Program-made: the position numbers and the translations under genes | Part shown: in pieces, positions 21,426 to 32,744 of the stretch | How the letters are laid out: the number at the start of each line of letters is the position of its first letter | How positions within the stretch are numbered: the stretch's first letter is position 1 | DNA from: Hymenopus coronatus | Lineage: Eukaryota; Arthropoda; Insecta; Mantodea; Hymenopodidae | Direction: 5' to 3' | DNA: 64,000 bases | Assembly (NCBI GenBank): GCA_030762935.1 | Contig: CM060899.1 | Coordinates: 15,855,001-15,919,000 of the forward strand | Notes under the pieces: model-generated | Seen by the model: only the letters and a program-made list of their open reading frames with translations | The model's database searches: none | What the model was told of the DNA's origin: nothing

Positions 21426-22567
21426 ATGGCGGCAGAGTGTTGTAGAGTGACGCGTAGTAGGCTCCAAAAAAAGTGTGAAAATAAAGTGATCTATCCGGAA
21501 AATATCAGCAAGAAACCTGATAAAATGCTTCTGAGCCATCAGAAATTCCACGGTAATGAAGGTGATGTTCATCAAAGCCAAAATAATCAGCAAGAGACGA
21601 AAAAGAAAACAGGATGCCAGCCATTGCCGAGCACGAGGGAAATGGAAATGCTAGCGTCGCTGCAGATGGTTATTGATATATTAAATAAAGATTTAAAGAA
21701 AGCACAAGAAGAAATTATAAATCTAAAGGCTGAAAACAATGAGCTAAAAGACCAAATATCAATTATGGTTAAGGATAAAAGTACATATGTAGAAGTTGCG
21801 AAAAAATCGAAAACACGTGACCCAGACAAAGACATTGAAACAACAAATAGGTTCGACATACTGAATGAGGATGACCTGATGGAAAATAAAGACGTTAGTG
21901 ATGAAGAATACTGCAGTGGTCCATGCAGAAGGAAAGACGCAAGAAAAAACCCTTTCAAGTGGACAAACCCCAGACAAACTTTGCTAGTACACGAACGAAA
22001 TAAATTGGAGAAGAAAGAAGTACAAGAAAACGTGACATCTCGATGGAAGAAGAAGGAGAAAGAAGAAATGAGTGAAAAAGTGATAGTGTATGGTGATTCG
22101 ATAATAAAACATGTAGTGATAAATAATCCTATGTAAAAGTGAACGTTTATAGGGGAATGAGAGCTGAATACCTACCAAACTTAATGGACGAAAATGTGTC
22201 GAAAAGTGAGGTTAAAACAGTGGTGATCCATGCCGGGACAAATGACATAAAACCAACTAGTACCTCAGAAGAGGTAATGGCTGAGGTCTACAGTGCAATA
22301 AGTGTAATGAAGTGTCACCCTAAGGCAAAAATTGTTGTAAATAGTACAGCCTTAAGAAGGGATGTTAGATATGGCTTCTTGAAAGCCATAAATGAGGGAA
22401 TACGCTGGGCTTGTGATACACTGAAAGCAATATTTGTTGATACTAACAAGTTCTTAGATGAAAGTTGCCTTGGGAGGGATGGACTTCACTTAAATAGAAA
22501 AGGGTAATTTCTATTAAGTCAAATGATAAATAATGTAATCAAGGTATGCATGAAATCGGGAAACTAG
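21426..22567 (+). pseudogene. CR1-like ORF1: coiled coil plus SGNH esterase, broken
   Basis: Starts at the ATG in aacATGG (21426). The N-terminal third is basic. A coiled coil of about 50 residues follows (DILNKDLKKAQEEIINLKAE), then an SGNH/GDSL-hydrolase-like domain: nucleophile block VIVYGDSIIKH (22080s), VYRGMRAEYLPNLMD, VIHAGTNDI, and catalytic GRDGLHLN. The Ser, Gly, Asn, Asp and His positions of the family are all readable. A frameshift at 22130-22140 splits the domain, and a TAA at 22505-22507 precedes the natural end near 22567. In CR1-like elements this domain is thought to help particle assembly or membrane interaction. Confidence 0.82.
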
Positions 22568-25441
22568 TTTTGGGTACAGAGGGTGATAAATTGCACAATG
22601 TGTCGGTAAACATGTCAACTAAAGCTAATGGTGTAATCGTAAATAGGGAAACAATTGCACATCCACAACCTAAAAACTCTATTAGGTGTATACATCAGAA
22701 TATACAATACTTATCTAATAAAAAGGAATCCTTTGCTAGTTTCATTAATGAAGTAGATGCTGACATAGTTGCGATCTCAGAGCATGGTCTAAAAAAACCC
22801 CAAGAATTTTTATGTAAAATTGATAACTATTCTATTATTGATATATTTAGTAGGAAAGAACATAAGGGCGGTGGAGTGGCATTACTGGCAAAAAATATAT
22901 ACAATGTTAAAATACGAGATTTTAATATTGAAATGGTATGTGAGATAGTAGGGGCCCAAACCAAACTGAATAATGAAGAGGTTAAAATTCTTGCTATTTA
23001 TAGATCTACACATGCTAAAGTAAATGAATGTATTGAATGTATGTATAGAGTATTAGGGTATTGTTTAAAACATGACTGTAAAATAATAATAATGGGTGAC
23101 CTGAATATATATGCTGATCATATGAATGGGGATTTTCTAAAGTTGCAGGATATGTTCTATTCATTTAATTTAAAAAGTGTTAAGCTAGATGCTACTAGGG
23201 AAACTATAAATTCAAATTCTGTAATTGATTATGTTGTTACCAATATAAAAGAAAGCCAATGTGGTGCTGGGAATATGGTCCATCACCTATCTGATCATCA
23301 TGCTCAATTTTTAGATATAAATAACTGTACATTTAAAAACCCTGACCTAACTGAAATTATAACCCTTAGAGAATTTACTGAGGCTAATATTTTAAAACTA
23401 CATACTTGTTTGGCTAATGAAACATGGCAAGATTTGTATAGCATTAAAAATACAAATGAAAAATGGAATACATTTTATGAAATTCTAAACCTCTATATTG
23501 AGTTATGCTGCCCTATAGTAAACAAAATATGTGAACCTTTAAAAAAACATAAAGTAAGGATTTCAAGAGAGGCTTTGAGGTTGAGGGAAAAAATAAAGGA
23601 TTTATATCTACTTGCTAAATCAACAAAACTCGAGCACTACAATATCAAATACAAACAATTTAAAAAAAGCATATGAGGATGAATTGATAAACAATAAATC
23701 ACAAAAGGTGATAAGAAAGCTTTCTGATACTAGTAACTATTCAAAAACAGCATGGTCAATGATTAATAGCATGAGGGAAGAAGAGTTAAAGCAAGAAAAT
23801 ATTAATCTACTCATTAATAACTGCATAGAAAATAATCCACTTCAGATATGCAATCGTTTTAATGATAACGGTATAGGAAATTCGCTTTATCTGTATGATA
23901 CTACAGCAGATGAAGTTATAAAATTAATTAATGGATTTAAAAATAAAAATTCCACTGGATGGGATGGAATTAGCTCTAAATTGTTAAAAAGATGTAAACA
24001 TGTTTTGAGCACCCCCTTGGTTCATCTAATAAATATATCACTAAACCTAGGAATTTTCCCAGATTGTTTAAAAATAAGTACTGTGATTCCGATACATAAA
24101 AAGGGAGACAAAAGTAACATGCAAAACTATAGACCTATAACCCTTACCTCGGTAATAGCTAAGTTGTTTAAAAAAATACTATTGAAGAGAATTATGAATT
24201 TCTTTGAAAAATATGATATTTTAAATGATTTTTAGCATGGCTTTCGGGCTAAAAGATCAACCACCACGACCCTAATAGACTTCACTCACAACATCTTAAG
24301 TAATCTAAATGAAAAAAAGAAAACTGTAGGCATATTTTTTGATCTATCTAAGTCGTTTGACTGTGTCCAACACGATACATTATTATTAATCTTAGAAAAG
24401 TACGGTATTAGAGGGGTTACCAATAGATTAATTTCATTGTATCTAAAAGGTCGTGTACAATACACAGAAATAAGTTTCAAACAAGGAAAAAAAAGAACAA
24501 AATTTAAATCAAGTGCTGAAATAGTTAAATACGGTGTACCCCAAGGCTCAGTACTTGGACCATTATTCTTTATTTTATATTTAAATGATATGTATTTGAC
24601 ACCTAATTGTAAAATTATAAGCTATGCAGATGACACCACTATTATATGTAAAGCAAACAATGATCTTGACTTGAAATCATTAACCACCAATGAATCGCTA
24701 AGAATAAACACATTTTTTAAATCTCTCAACCTCACTAATAACCCTGACAAGACAAATATAATTAAATTTGAGTTAAGCAAGAAGAAAAAAGATATATTAT
24801 TTCATATTAACTTTGGAAATGTTGCAATATAGGAATCTGATTCTCACAAATTTTTAGGAATGCAAGTAGATAAACTCATGTGCTGGACTAATCATATCGA
24901 TGACCTATGTAAAAAAATAAGTAAAGGTTTGTATTTAATGAGGGAATTTGCAAAAACTTGTAATGTTGAGGTTCTAAAACTTATATACTATGGGTTAATT
25001 TATTCACATATCCAATATGGTATTGAATTATGGAGGGGTTGTAATAAAATGCATATGCAAAGGGTTCTAGTGCTACAAAAGAAATGTATCAGAACTATGT
25101 TTAAAATGGGGTGTCGAGAATCATGCAGGGAAGTTTTTAAAAGAGAGAAGATGTTTACTGTAGTATCTCTGTACATATACAAAGTAACTTACTTAATTAA
25201 CCAGAAAAAACCAAAACTAAATAGTGAAATACATAACCATGATACTAGATGCAAACTTGACTTACATTATACCAGCTACAATGTAAAATCTGTAAATAAA
25301 GATCCCTATATAATAGGATTACACATGTATAATCGACTCCCTGCATATGTAAAAAATGAAAATGCTGTTAAATTTAAGCAATGTCTCAAGACATATTTAC
25401 TGAACAATCCTGTGTATGATATCAATGAATTTTTAAAATAA
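22568..25441 (+). pseudogene. CR1-like ORF2: endonuclease and reverse transcriptase, lightly damaged
   Basis: An open frame from 22546 to 23676 holds the endonuclease: CIHQNIQYLSNK, AISEHGL, GGGVALLAKN, IIMGDLNIYADH, and the SDHH block. At a seven-A run (about 23660) the frame shifts, and the rest runs in the frame 23612-25441. It is interrupted only by two TAG codons (24233-24235 in NDF*HGFR, where Gln is usual, and 24830-24832). Reverse transcriptase motifs are clear: KSFDCVQHDTL, YGVPQGSVLGPLFF, and the catalytic SYADDTTII. It would nick target DNA and copy its RNA into it. The start is uncertain because ORF1 and ORF2 may overlap. Confidence 0.88.
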
Positions 25442-25616
25442 TTTATGTAGACTATATTAATACTTTGTTAAACCAAACATCCTGTATATATTAATGTATT
25501 TTTATAATTTATGTAGACTAAGTTTATTTAATGCTAATTTTGTTTAATGTAAACTGACAATGCCCAATGCTCGAAAAGAGTCTATAGGCTGCTAATAAAT
25601 TACAATTACAAAATGT

Positions 25617-26690
25617 AGGAACAATTTTTAGTGGTATTATGGCAAGCAGAATACAAACATGGGTTGAAGAATATAATATTCTCTCAGAACTTCAGATGGG
25701 TTTTAGAAAAGGGAGGAGGACAGTTGATAATTTATTATAAAAACACTGGTAGATAAATACTTGAAAGATAAAAGAGGAAAGTTATACATGGCTTTTGTGG
25801 ATTTGAAGAAAGCACATGATAGGATAGAGCTTCAATTGTTGTGGCATAAGTTGACTAAAGGATTGAGTAAAGAAATGTTGGAAACCCTTAGAGCATTATA
25901 TAAGGAAAATACTTTTTGTATAAGAGTGGAGGAAGGGGTTGTAACAAGAAAAAAGTCTTAGACAAGGATGTAAGTTAAGTCCAGTCCTATTTAATTTATA
26001 TATAGATGATGTATTAATGGAAATTGGGAGAAATAACAACACTATGCCAATAATATTCAGATTCCAGGATTACTGTTTGCAGATGATCTAGCTATAGGTG
26101 CAAATACAGTGAATGGCTTAAAACAAACCTTGCAAGCATTAAATAATTACTGTAAAGAATGGAGTTTAAAAGTGAACCAGGACAAGACGCCGATTGTAGT
26201 GTTCAAAAAAAGGGGGGGGGAAATTGAGCAATATGAAAGATAGAAGAATGAAAATAAAAAAGAGTACAGGTTACTGAGAGAATGTATTTATCTAGGAGTT
26301 AAAATTAACAGTGGTGGCAATTGGGAAAAACAAAAGAAGTTTGCATTGGCAGAAGGAAAAGGAGCTTTATCAGCTATTAGAATTTGCAAATACAAAGCAC
26401 CTAATGTAAATATTAGACGGTTAGAAAAAGTGTACAATAAGGTGGCTGAGGCAAAAATACTATATGGGATAGAAGTATGGGGACTACAAGGAGGATGGGA
26501 AGTCATAGATGAGGTACATAGGAAACTTTGCAAAGAAATACTTGGGTTACCAAAGGCAACTGTTAGGCAGGTAGCACAAATAGAGCTGGGTAGAGTGGCA
26601 AGCAAGGGAAAAAGTATGGAAAGGGCATTGAAATTTTGGTATAGAATATTGAAATTGGAAGAAAGGAATTTGTTAAAACATTGAGGATGT
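25617..26690 (+). mobile_element. LINE, 3' part (reverse transcriptase), continuation
   Basis: This resumes the LINE cut at 21388: GTIFSGIMASR, GFRKGRRTVDN, YMAFVDLKKAHDRI, RQGCKLSPVLFNLYIDD, the catalytic LLFADDLAIG (26080s), then a C-terminal open frame to 26684. Joining the two sides gives the expected motif order. There are several frameshifts and a stop after TVDNLL, so it is inactive. The 3' end lies shortly after 26690 but has no visible tail. Confidence 0.85.
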
Positions 26691-28547
26691 ATAAAATAAC
26701 ATATTTCCAGGTATAAGCATCAAAAGAACAGGATCATTCACACAAATAAATCTATGATGAAATTAACCTTAATAGATGCCTTCAAGAACACAAAATTGGA
26801 AGAAATTCAACATACATTTGTGTCCAGCTATTACAAATACGCAAAGATGTCAATGCACCACTAAAATACTTTAAGAAGAAATGCAGATATCATACTGGAA
26901 TAAACTACAATCAGTGGAACAATATGTTTTTAGCTTTTGAGTCACCTATTAGTGGAGAAAGCTAGCTATATATGTGTTATTAAAAATGCATGAGCTGCAG
27001 AAATCCAATGCCAGTACAGTAATATAATCCTTATATGCATGGTGTTGCATGTAATCTTCAAACATGATTAATCAAAGTTTTTAGTATTTTCTATGGACTT
27101 TTTTTTTTTTAATTTGCATTACACTAACCTTCAACAATAAATTTAGGTTCTACCTGTTGTATATTGTAAAATATTCATACTTCTGTAATAAAGCTGTAAT
27201 TTTTTTTTTTAAATAAAAAAAAGAGCAAAATCCATGCAAATGCGGTCATATGTAACCTCGTCAGCATTCAAATGTGCCATAACACCACTTATTTTATTTG
27301 GGCCCTCCCCATATTTGACGCAGTCACTGGGACTTGGAACTGGCGATGTTTGGCTTTGAATGAACTGCCAGTCCACTTTTTATTGCACTTTGTATGGCTA
27401 TCCATGTTGCTTCAGTTATAATCCCGGTAGAAGTGATATAAATACCTGTTTGCAAATTAGAGGAAGAATGGCATATATAGCAAAATAATTCATGCAATTA
27501 AGGGATAATCAATCATGGGTTTCCATCAAAAGCTGTGTCTAATGGTATTGGGTATGATTCATCTTGACCCTGAAGATAATTCTACTGAAAGCTCTAAGTC
27601 ATGCTGTTACAGGGAAACTGCTGGCCCATGCTTTCAAAATTTTCTGATCATTACTCATTCTACTGAGAATGTGTAAGAATTTTCACAAAATTAAGGAGTT
27701 TGTGCTTTCTTTGGATCAAGCTGACACAGTGTCACAAGAGCAGCAACTTCTGCTGCCAGAAAAAAATGTACAATTTGCAAATAGAACTATTCTTTGTCCA
27801 TTGCTACAAATATTGACTAACTATTAAATGATTGGAAGAACAGGGTGCCAAGGTCAAGATCAAGGTACTGTACAAAGCAGATAAATGTCTATGAAGAATT
27901 ATGTTTCCTTGTTAGTCCTGGTCTGTACATATGCCTCTACACTGAATATTTGCTCTGGTATTGAATAAGTCATGCTTATTTAAAGAACAACTTTTTACTG
28001 TATGAAGAACATCTGACTCTTTACAACGGTGACCAGAAGAGTTTATAAGCAACAATAGTGCAGCAACAATGAAACAAAAAGTGTGGAATATAGTATAGCC
28101 AATATAATCACATTTTCAAGGGGAAAGAAAAAAAAACAACAACAACAACAATACCTACATAATTTATTTTCCAATCTTTTGAGATGAGATGGTGCCAGTG
28201 TTATCTGCCCAACCCTGTGTAAGTATGTATATACCATTACTTACTTGGTATATAGATAGCCATTTACTGCCACCATGCATGTGATACATTCACACATCAA
28301 AATTTACAAGCCACCTTCCAAATAATACAGAATTTATTATAGCTTCAAATTAATGTGACACCTTGAAACAAGGTATTATGATAGGGAAGGTCCTATTAGG
28401 GTAGTTTTGTGAAAACCCACAATTAAGGGACAGTTTAAAGGGTTTCAGAATATAAAAGAGTGGTTATAGTGGTTCTCTACAGTGTGGGAAAGATAGGATG
28501 TGTTTTTGTAGATTATAAGTTTACGTATAGGAACAATGTAGATTTTT
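26691..28547. other. No gene recognised
   Basis: AT-rich, with short T runs and an (AAC)n microsatellite near 28130-28152. The first part may be 3' UTR of the preceding LINE. No credible coding frame. Confidence 0.5.
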
Positions 28548-28836
28548 TACATAGTGTTTAATGCCAGATTTTACTACTTGTGCCACCGCAGATGATGACA
28601 CTGGTGATACATGGAATGGAGGGGGAAACTGGAGAAAACCCATGCTGTGCCAAAATGAATTATAAATTTTTTTTGTCTCGAATTTAAGAGATTTAATTTA
28701 GTGTTTTGGTTATTATTTCATAAATATTAATAATGCTTTGCCTACCACAAATCTCACATGCAGTCACTTGGGATTAAACCCAGGCTGTTCTAGATGCGAG
28801 GTGACTGGTCTACCTACTCGGCTATGGTGCAGCCCA
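28548..28836 (-). repeat. tRNA-derived SINE (family 2) with an insertion
   Basis: Read on the minus strand from 28836 it begins ggctgcaccatagccgag with an A box (tagccgagtag) and a B-box-like gggtttaatccc. The body and tail are shared with 58235-58433: caccacaaatc, ttttctcc, ctgcggtggcac, ggcattaaacact. Compared with that copy it has about 75 extra bases at 28657-28731, an AT-rich insertion. Confidence 0.7.
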
Positions 28837-30354
28837 CAGTGTAGGTTGACAAAGACACTGAAAGAAAAGAAAAAGATTTCAGACAGGTGCTACATTATGT
28901 TATTAGAACAGCTGTGTTCGTCCCTTTTGTCTTTAAATTGATTATGGTAGAATTAGAAAGGCTGTGACAGAAAGATTCAAACAGTATTCTCATGATACTT
29001 AATTCAGAACTACTTTTGATATTTTACTATGTTGATGCATGTGTATAACAAACTTTGAGACTAATTCAAAACATATTCAGTTGGAACAAAGCTATAATTT
29101 TTCATTTTACTTCCAGCTCTATTGTTCATTTTTTATGCCAGATGTTTCCTGGTATGGGGTATTAATAATTATGTTATCATGGTCTCTTAACAGTCTGAAC
29201 AAAATTACACAGTCTTCTATAATTGTCACTTCTCTGCAGCAAGAATCATGTTGGAAGTGAAACACCCTCTTTCAGTTCATTCATATGTAAGGTAGAATGT
29301 CATCTTTTGCCACATCCTTTTAAAATCTTAACTCTGCAGTACTTATTTGGATCTGCATGCTTCTGATTTTTCTGTTGCCTTTAAATCTATTACCAGTGTT
29401 CTAAAGTTTTGAATTATGTCCAGAACATGTCAAGTACTAGTTAATGAGTAACTAAGTTCAGAGTGTGGGCTCTGCAAATGGATGCTATACTCCAAGCATT
29501 GGGATTGCAGCTATTATGTTAGCTATGTCATCAGTCACACTTGAATAAACTTATTCAATCTTTTCCAGCATTTCAGTTTACCTTAGGTTGTTTTACTTAA
29601 ATATCAGCAGTATGTCTGCCTTCTAACTGTTTTATTACAATTGGGCATTTAGATTTAAAATATAAGTGGTAAAATCAAGCATATGTTTTAAAGCATACCT
29701 CTCAGATTCATATGTGATGGGTAGATTGAGTAAAACAGAAGTCAAAAAGTAATATTGTAGAAGCTTAGAGACAGTGAAGCACCACTGAATTCGGAAATTC
29801 ATTAAGAGCACCTCCAAAGAATCCAAAACACCAAAAATAAAAGCCAGGAATCTATCAGGCTAACGCAATAACTGCAATAAAGTACAGCACCTGAAGATAT
29901 CCTGTCACCATCACATTGCAATTGCAGTACTCTTAATGCATTTGATCAAGGAATATTTTGGGTTAAATGGATAAATTTAATACACAGAGCTATCATCAAA
30001 TAAAACCTTATCACTTGCCCAACCGGATCTACTTGCTTTTTAGTTATGTCATTGTTAGCCTTAAAAATGGCTGTTTTAACATAGAAGAAAATAAAGAAAG
30101 AGATGGAAAACATTAGGAGTAAACGAAAAAAAGATTTGGAGGAAGCTTGAATGTTAGTTTGTGACTTTCTCCTTAATATAATTCATTATGTATTTCATCA
30201 TTTACCTACCACACTATGAAAGCGCTGCCATTATTGTTATTATGCCAACAACATCCTTTCTTACTCACGCTGTTAACTGCGTGTCATCCTTTCCACACTA
30301 CATTATGGGTGCACTGACTTTGTTCTTTTCACAATACTGATACAGTGTGCAGAT
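28837..30354. other. No gene recognised
   Basis: AT-rich DNA with only short chance frames; no repeat recognised. Confidence 0.5.
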
Positions 30355-31135
30355 CATTGCGCTTTGCAGATGCAAAGGCATTATTAGACATGGGCTAAGG
30401 GAAAATTCCTGTTGATACTTCTACTGGCCTCATTCATTTGCACCAAATTTTTGTCACTTCACAATGTCAAAGGAACAATTAATGTTGAAAGTGTTTCCAA
30501 ATATTGGTGAAAATTACAAAAACTATGCTTGGTTGAGCAAACAAGCCATTTTATCAGCAACTAATAAGAATGTAGATGATTTGAATATAAAAAATCAGAG
30601 TAAATTTTATGGACAAATGCATTCGTTTAAGTCAATCAATTCCATTACCAATCCAAATGAAGTCGTCAATTATTTAACAGAATTTCTAAATCCATTGGAT
30701 ATGCCAGGATTCCACCACACAATTTACAGCTCAAGGTTGATGTAATGATTATGATACACAATCTCAATCAGCCGAAATTGAGCAACGGAACAAGACTTGT
30801 TAAAAACATTACGAACAATTTGATTTCAGCGACTATAATCATAGAAAAGTTCAAAGGCAAGGATGTGCTTATTACAATAATACCATTAATGCCAATTGAC
30901 TTTCCTATTGAATTTAAGCATGTTAAGTTTTCTGTGTGCCTTGTATTCGCCGTGACAATAAATCCCAAGGTCAGTCGTTAGGAATGTGTGAAATATATCT
31001 TGAATTGCCTGTTTTCCGCATGGGCAGTTGTATGTTGCATGTTCGAGAGTTGGCAAACCGTCGGCACTATTTATTTTCACTCCAGGAGGAAAATTGTACA
31101 TAACAAGGCATTACAATAAAGTATGTCAAATTATT
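30355..31135 (+). pseudogene. Helitron helicase (PIF1-like) C-terminal relic
   Basis: Pieces in order: ALLDMG then GKIPVDTSTGLIHL (about 30385-30440), the open frame from 30464 (VFPNIGENYKNYAWLSKQAI, then VVNYLTEFLNPLDMPGF), then LNQPKLSNGTRLVKN and IPLMPIDFPIEFKH (30745-30981). After further shifts come ELPVFRMGSCMLHVRE and HYLFSL. These are the last helicase motifs of Helitron Rep-Hel proteins, including the usual NGTR block. Several frameshifts and stops; the Rep domain and Helitron termini are not seen, so this is a fragment. Confidence 0.75.
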
Positions 31136-31689
31136 TAATTGTAATTTTATTTCATTGCATGGTTGTATTTTAAACGAAAGATTTTGTCTCAGTTTTTTCA
31201 TTAGGTACATCACCGGTGTGAAGCCAAGGCAGGCAGCTAGGTAATGCATAAAATTCAGATTACTGTATTATTTATTTTTACATTAATTACCTGAGAGCTG
31301 CATTAACAGCTTTACTACTAAGGTAGCATCTCCTGTCCATTAATATGTGTTTAACTTGTAGTGATCAAGCACCAGTCACCATTAAATTTTATATCTTCCA
31401 TAACATACTTCCAGTGCTATTCTTTTCATAGAATTATTTAGAAATTAATTTAATCCCATGTGTATTTATTGTGTTGTCATTGCTGAATCTATTCGTATAT
31501 ACAACTAATCTTTTTCTCAATTCACCACCTAGTCGGTTCTCCAGACTAAAGCCCTCACTTATATTATACACTAGGTAGACTATAAAACTTGGCCATCAGG
31601 CAAACATTTGTCTCCCAGTCACGCTGCCCATCACTCACTCACTTATGCATGGATGTCAAACAAAATCTCAAAACACATTAACAATTATC
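31136..31689. other. No gene recognised
   Basis: AT-rich DNA with no supportable feature. It may include unrecognised transposon ends. Confidence 0.4.
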
Positions 31690-32690
31690 AGAATAAACAC
31701 AAAGCATTCCTTATCACAGGAGATGTTGGAAATGCTATGCATCTGCATCAATACATCTTCTGTATCTTCTAAGGAAATTTTTATTCATATACATAGCTCA
31801 GCTTCTAAAATAGCATTAATTTCTGTCCTGATATTTTGTTTTAATTCTTCTAATGTAAGAGGATTAGTTTTGTATAGTTTTATTTTTCAAGTTGCCCCAT
31901 CGGATCAGGGTACCGAGCAACCATAAACTCTTATTAATGGTTCCATTTTCAAAAATTTCCACCATATACTATAAAGATTCATCTGCTGTATGCACAGAAT
32001 CCTGCTGGAAATGTCCATACTTACATTCAATATCTATCAGCTGTTTGAAGCATGGTGCCAGAATATTATTTCTGTATCTTTCTGCATTTATGTTATACCC
32101 ATAAAAATAGGTCCTATTATTCTCTATCCATTTATTGCACATCCTACCCAATTTTTTTATCACACAAGAGTTTCATGAATGAAATTGGGTTTGTCTATAG
32201 CATAATATCAAGTTGTATTGTAATGACAGATGACCATGCAAGTGAAACCATGCTTCATCACTAAATAGTATTGATCATGGCTCCATTGTTCCATCATTAA
32301 CATTCCTCAAAATACAGTTATAGAAATTTACCTGACTCTTGGCAGCAATTGCTGAACAACAGTAACCTTCTATGATTTGAGTTTTAAAAGTTTGGTTACT
32401 TTCCTTGCTGAAGTTTTTGAAATGTCAATTATTTGTGTACTGCATACTGCATTTTGAAAGCGCTTCAAGCAAAACTAAACACTTCTAAACATTCCTAATG
32501 TTATTTACGTGTTAACTGGATTGAACAGATGTAGGACTGACATGTGTGACGGGAGAACAAACGTAGAATGGGTGCTCAGGGAAATGCAGTAAAGGTTACA
32601 CGGACTGTCTTCCTGGTGGTCGAGTTTTGTAACAAACATATGGTATTATAAATGAGATACTCAACAGAAAATGCACCACCTTTCACTACC
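31690..32690 (-). pseudogene. Tc1/mariner-superfamily transposase relic
   Basis: On the minus strand there is an N-terminal FSVEYLIYNTICLLQ-like segment, then the first catalytic region SDEAWFHLHG (about 32245), then INAERYRNNILAPCF and a second-Asp region GHFQQDSVHTA (31969-32163 frame), then the tail LTLEELKQNIRTEINAI (about 31850). The order matches transposases with a YGH..FQQDGA motif. Stops and shifts occur throughout. It is a different lineage from the element at 2550-4093. No clear inverted repeats. Confidence 0.65.
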
Positions 32691-32744
32691 TAGTTTTACG
32701 CTGATTCAGAGTAGAAGTCCTTCAATCCTGTTATATTGATTGAT
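32691..32744. other. Spacer
   Basis: Short spacer between the transposase relic and the 3' end of the I-like LINE; nothing seen. Confidence 0.4.

Larger units (their letters stand above)
21389..25616 (+). mobile_element. CR1-like LINE inserted in another LINE
   Basis: A 4.2-kb element inserted in the reverse-transcriptase gene of the flanking LINE between GIALLSGT and IFSGIMASR. The 7-bp flanks aggcaca (21382-21388) and aggaaca (25617-25623) are a likely, slightly mutated target duplication. It has ORF1 with coiled-coil and esterase domains, ORF2 with endonuclease and reverse transcriptase, a short 3' UTR, and an end in aataaattacaattacaaa rather than long poly(A). The esterase points to the CR1/L2-like group. 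Confidence 0.85.
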
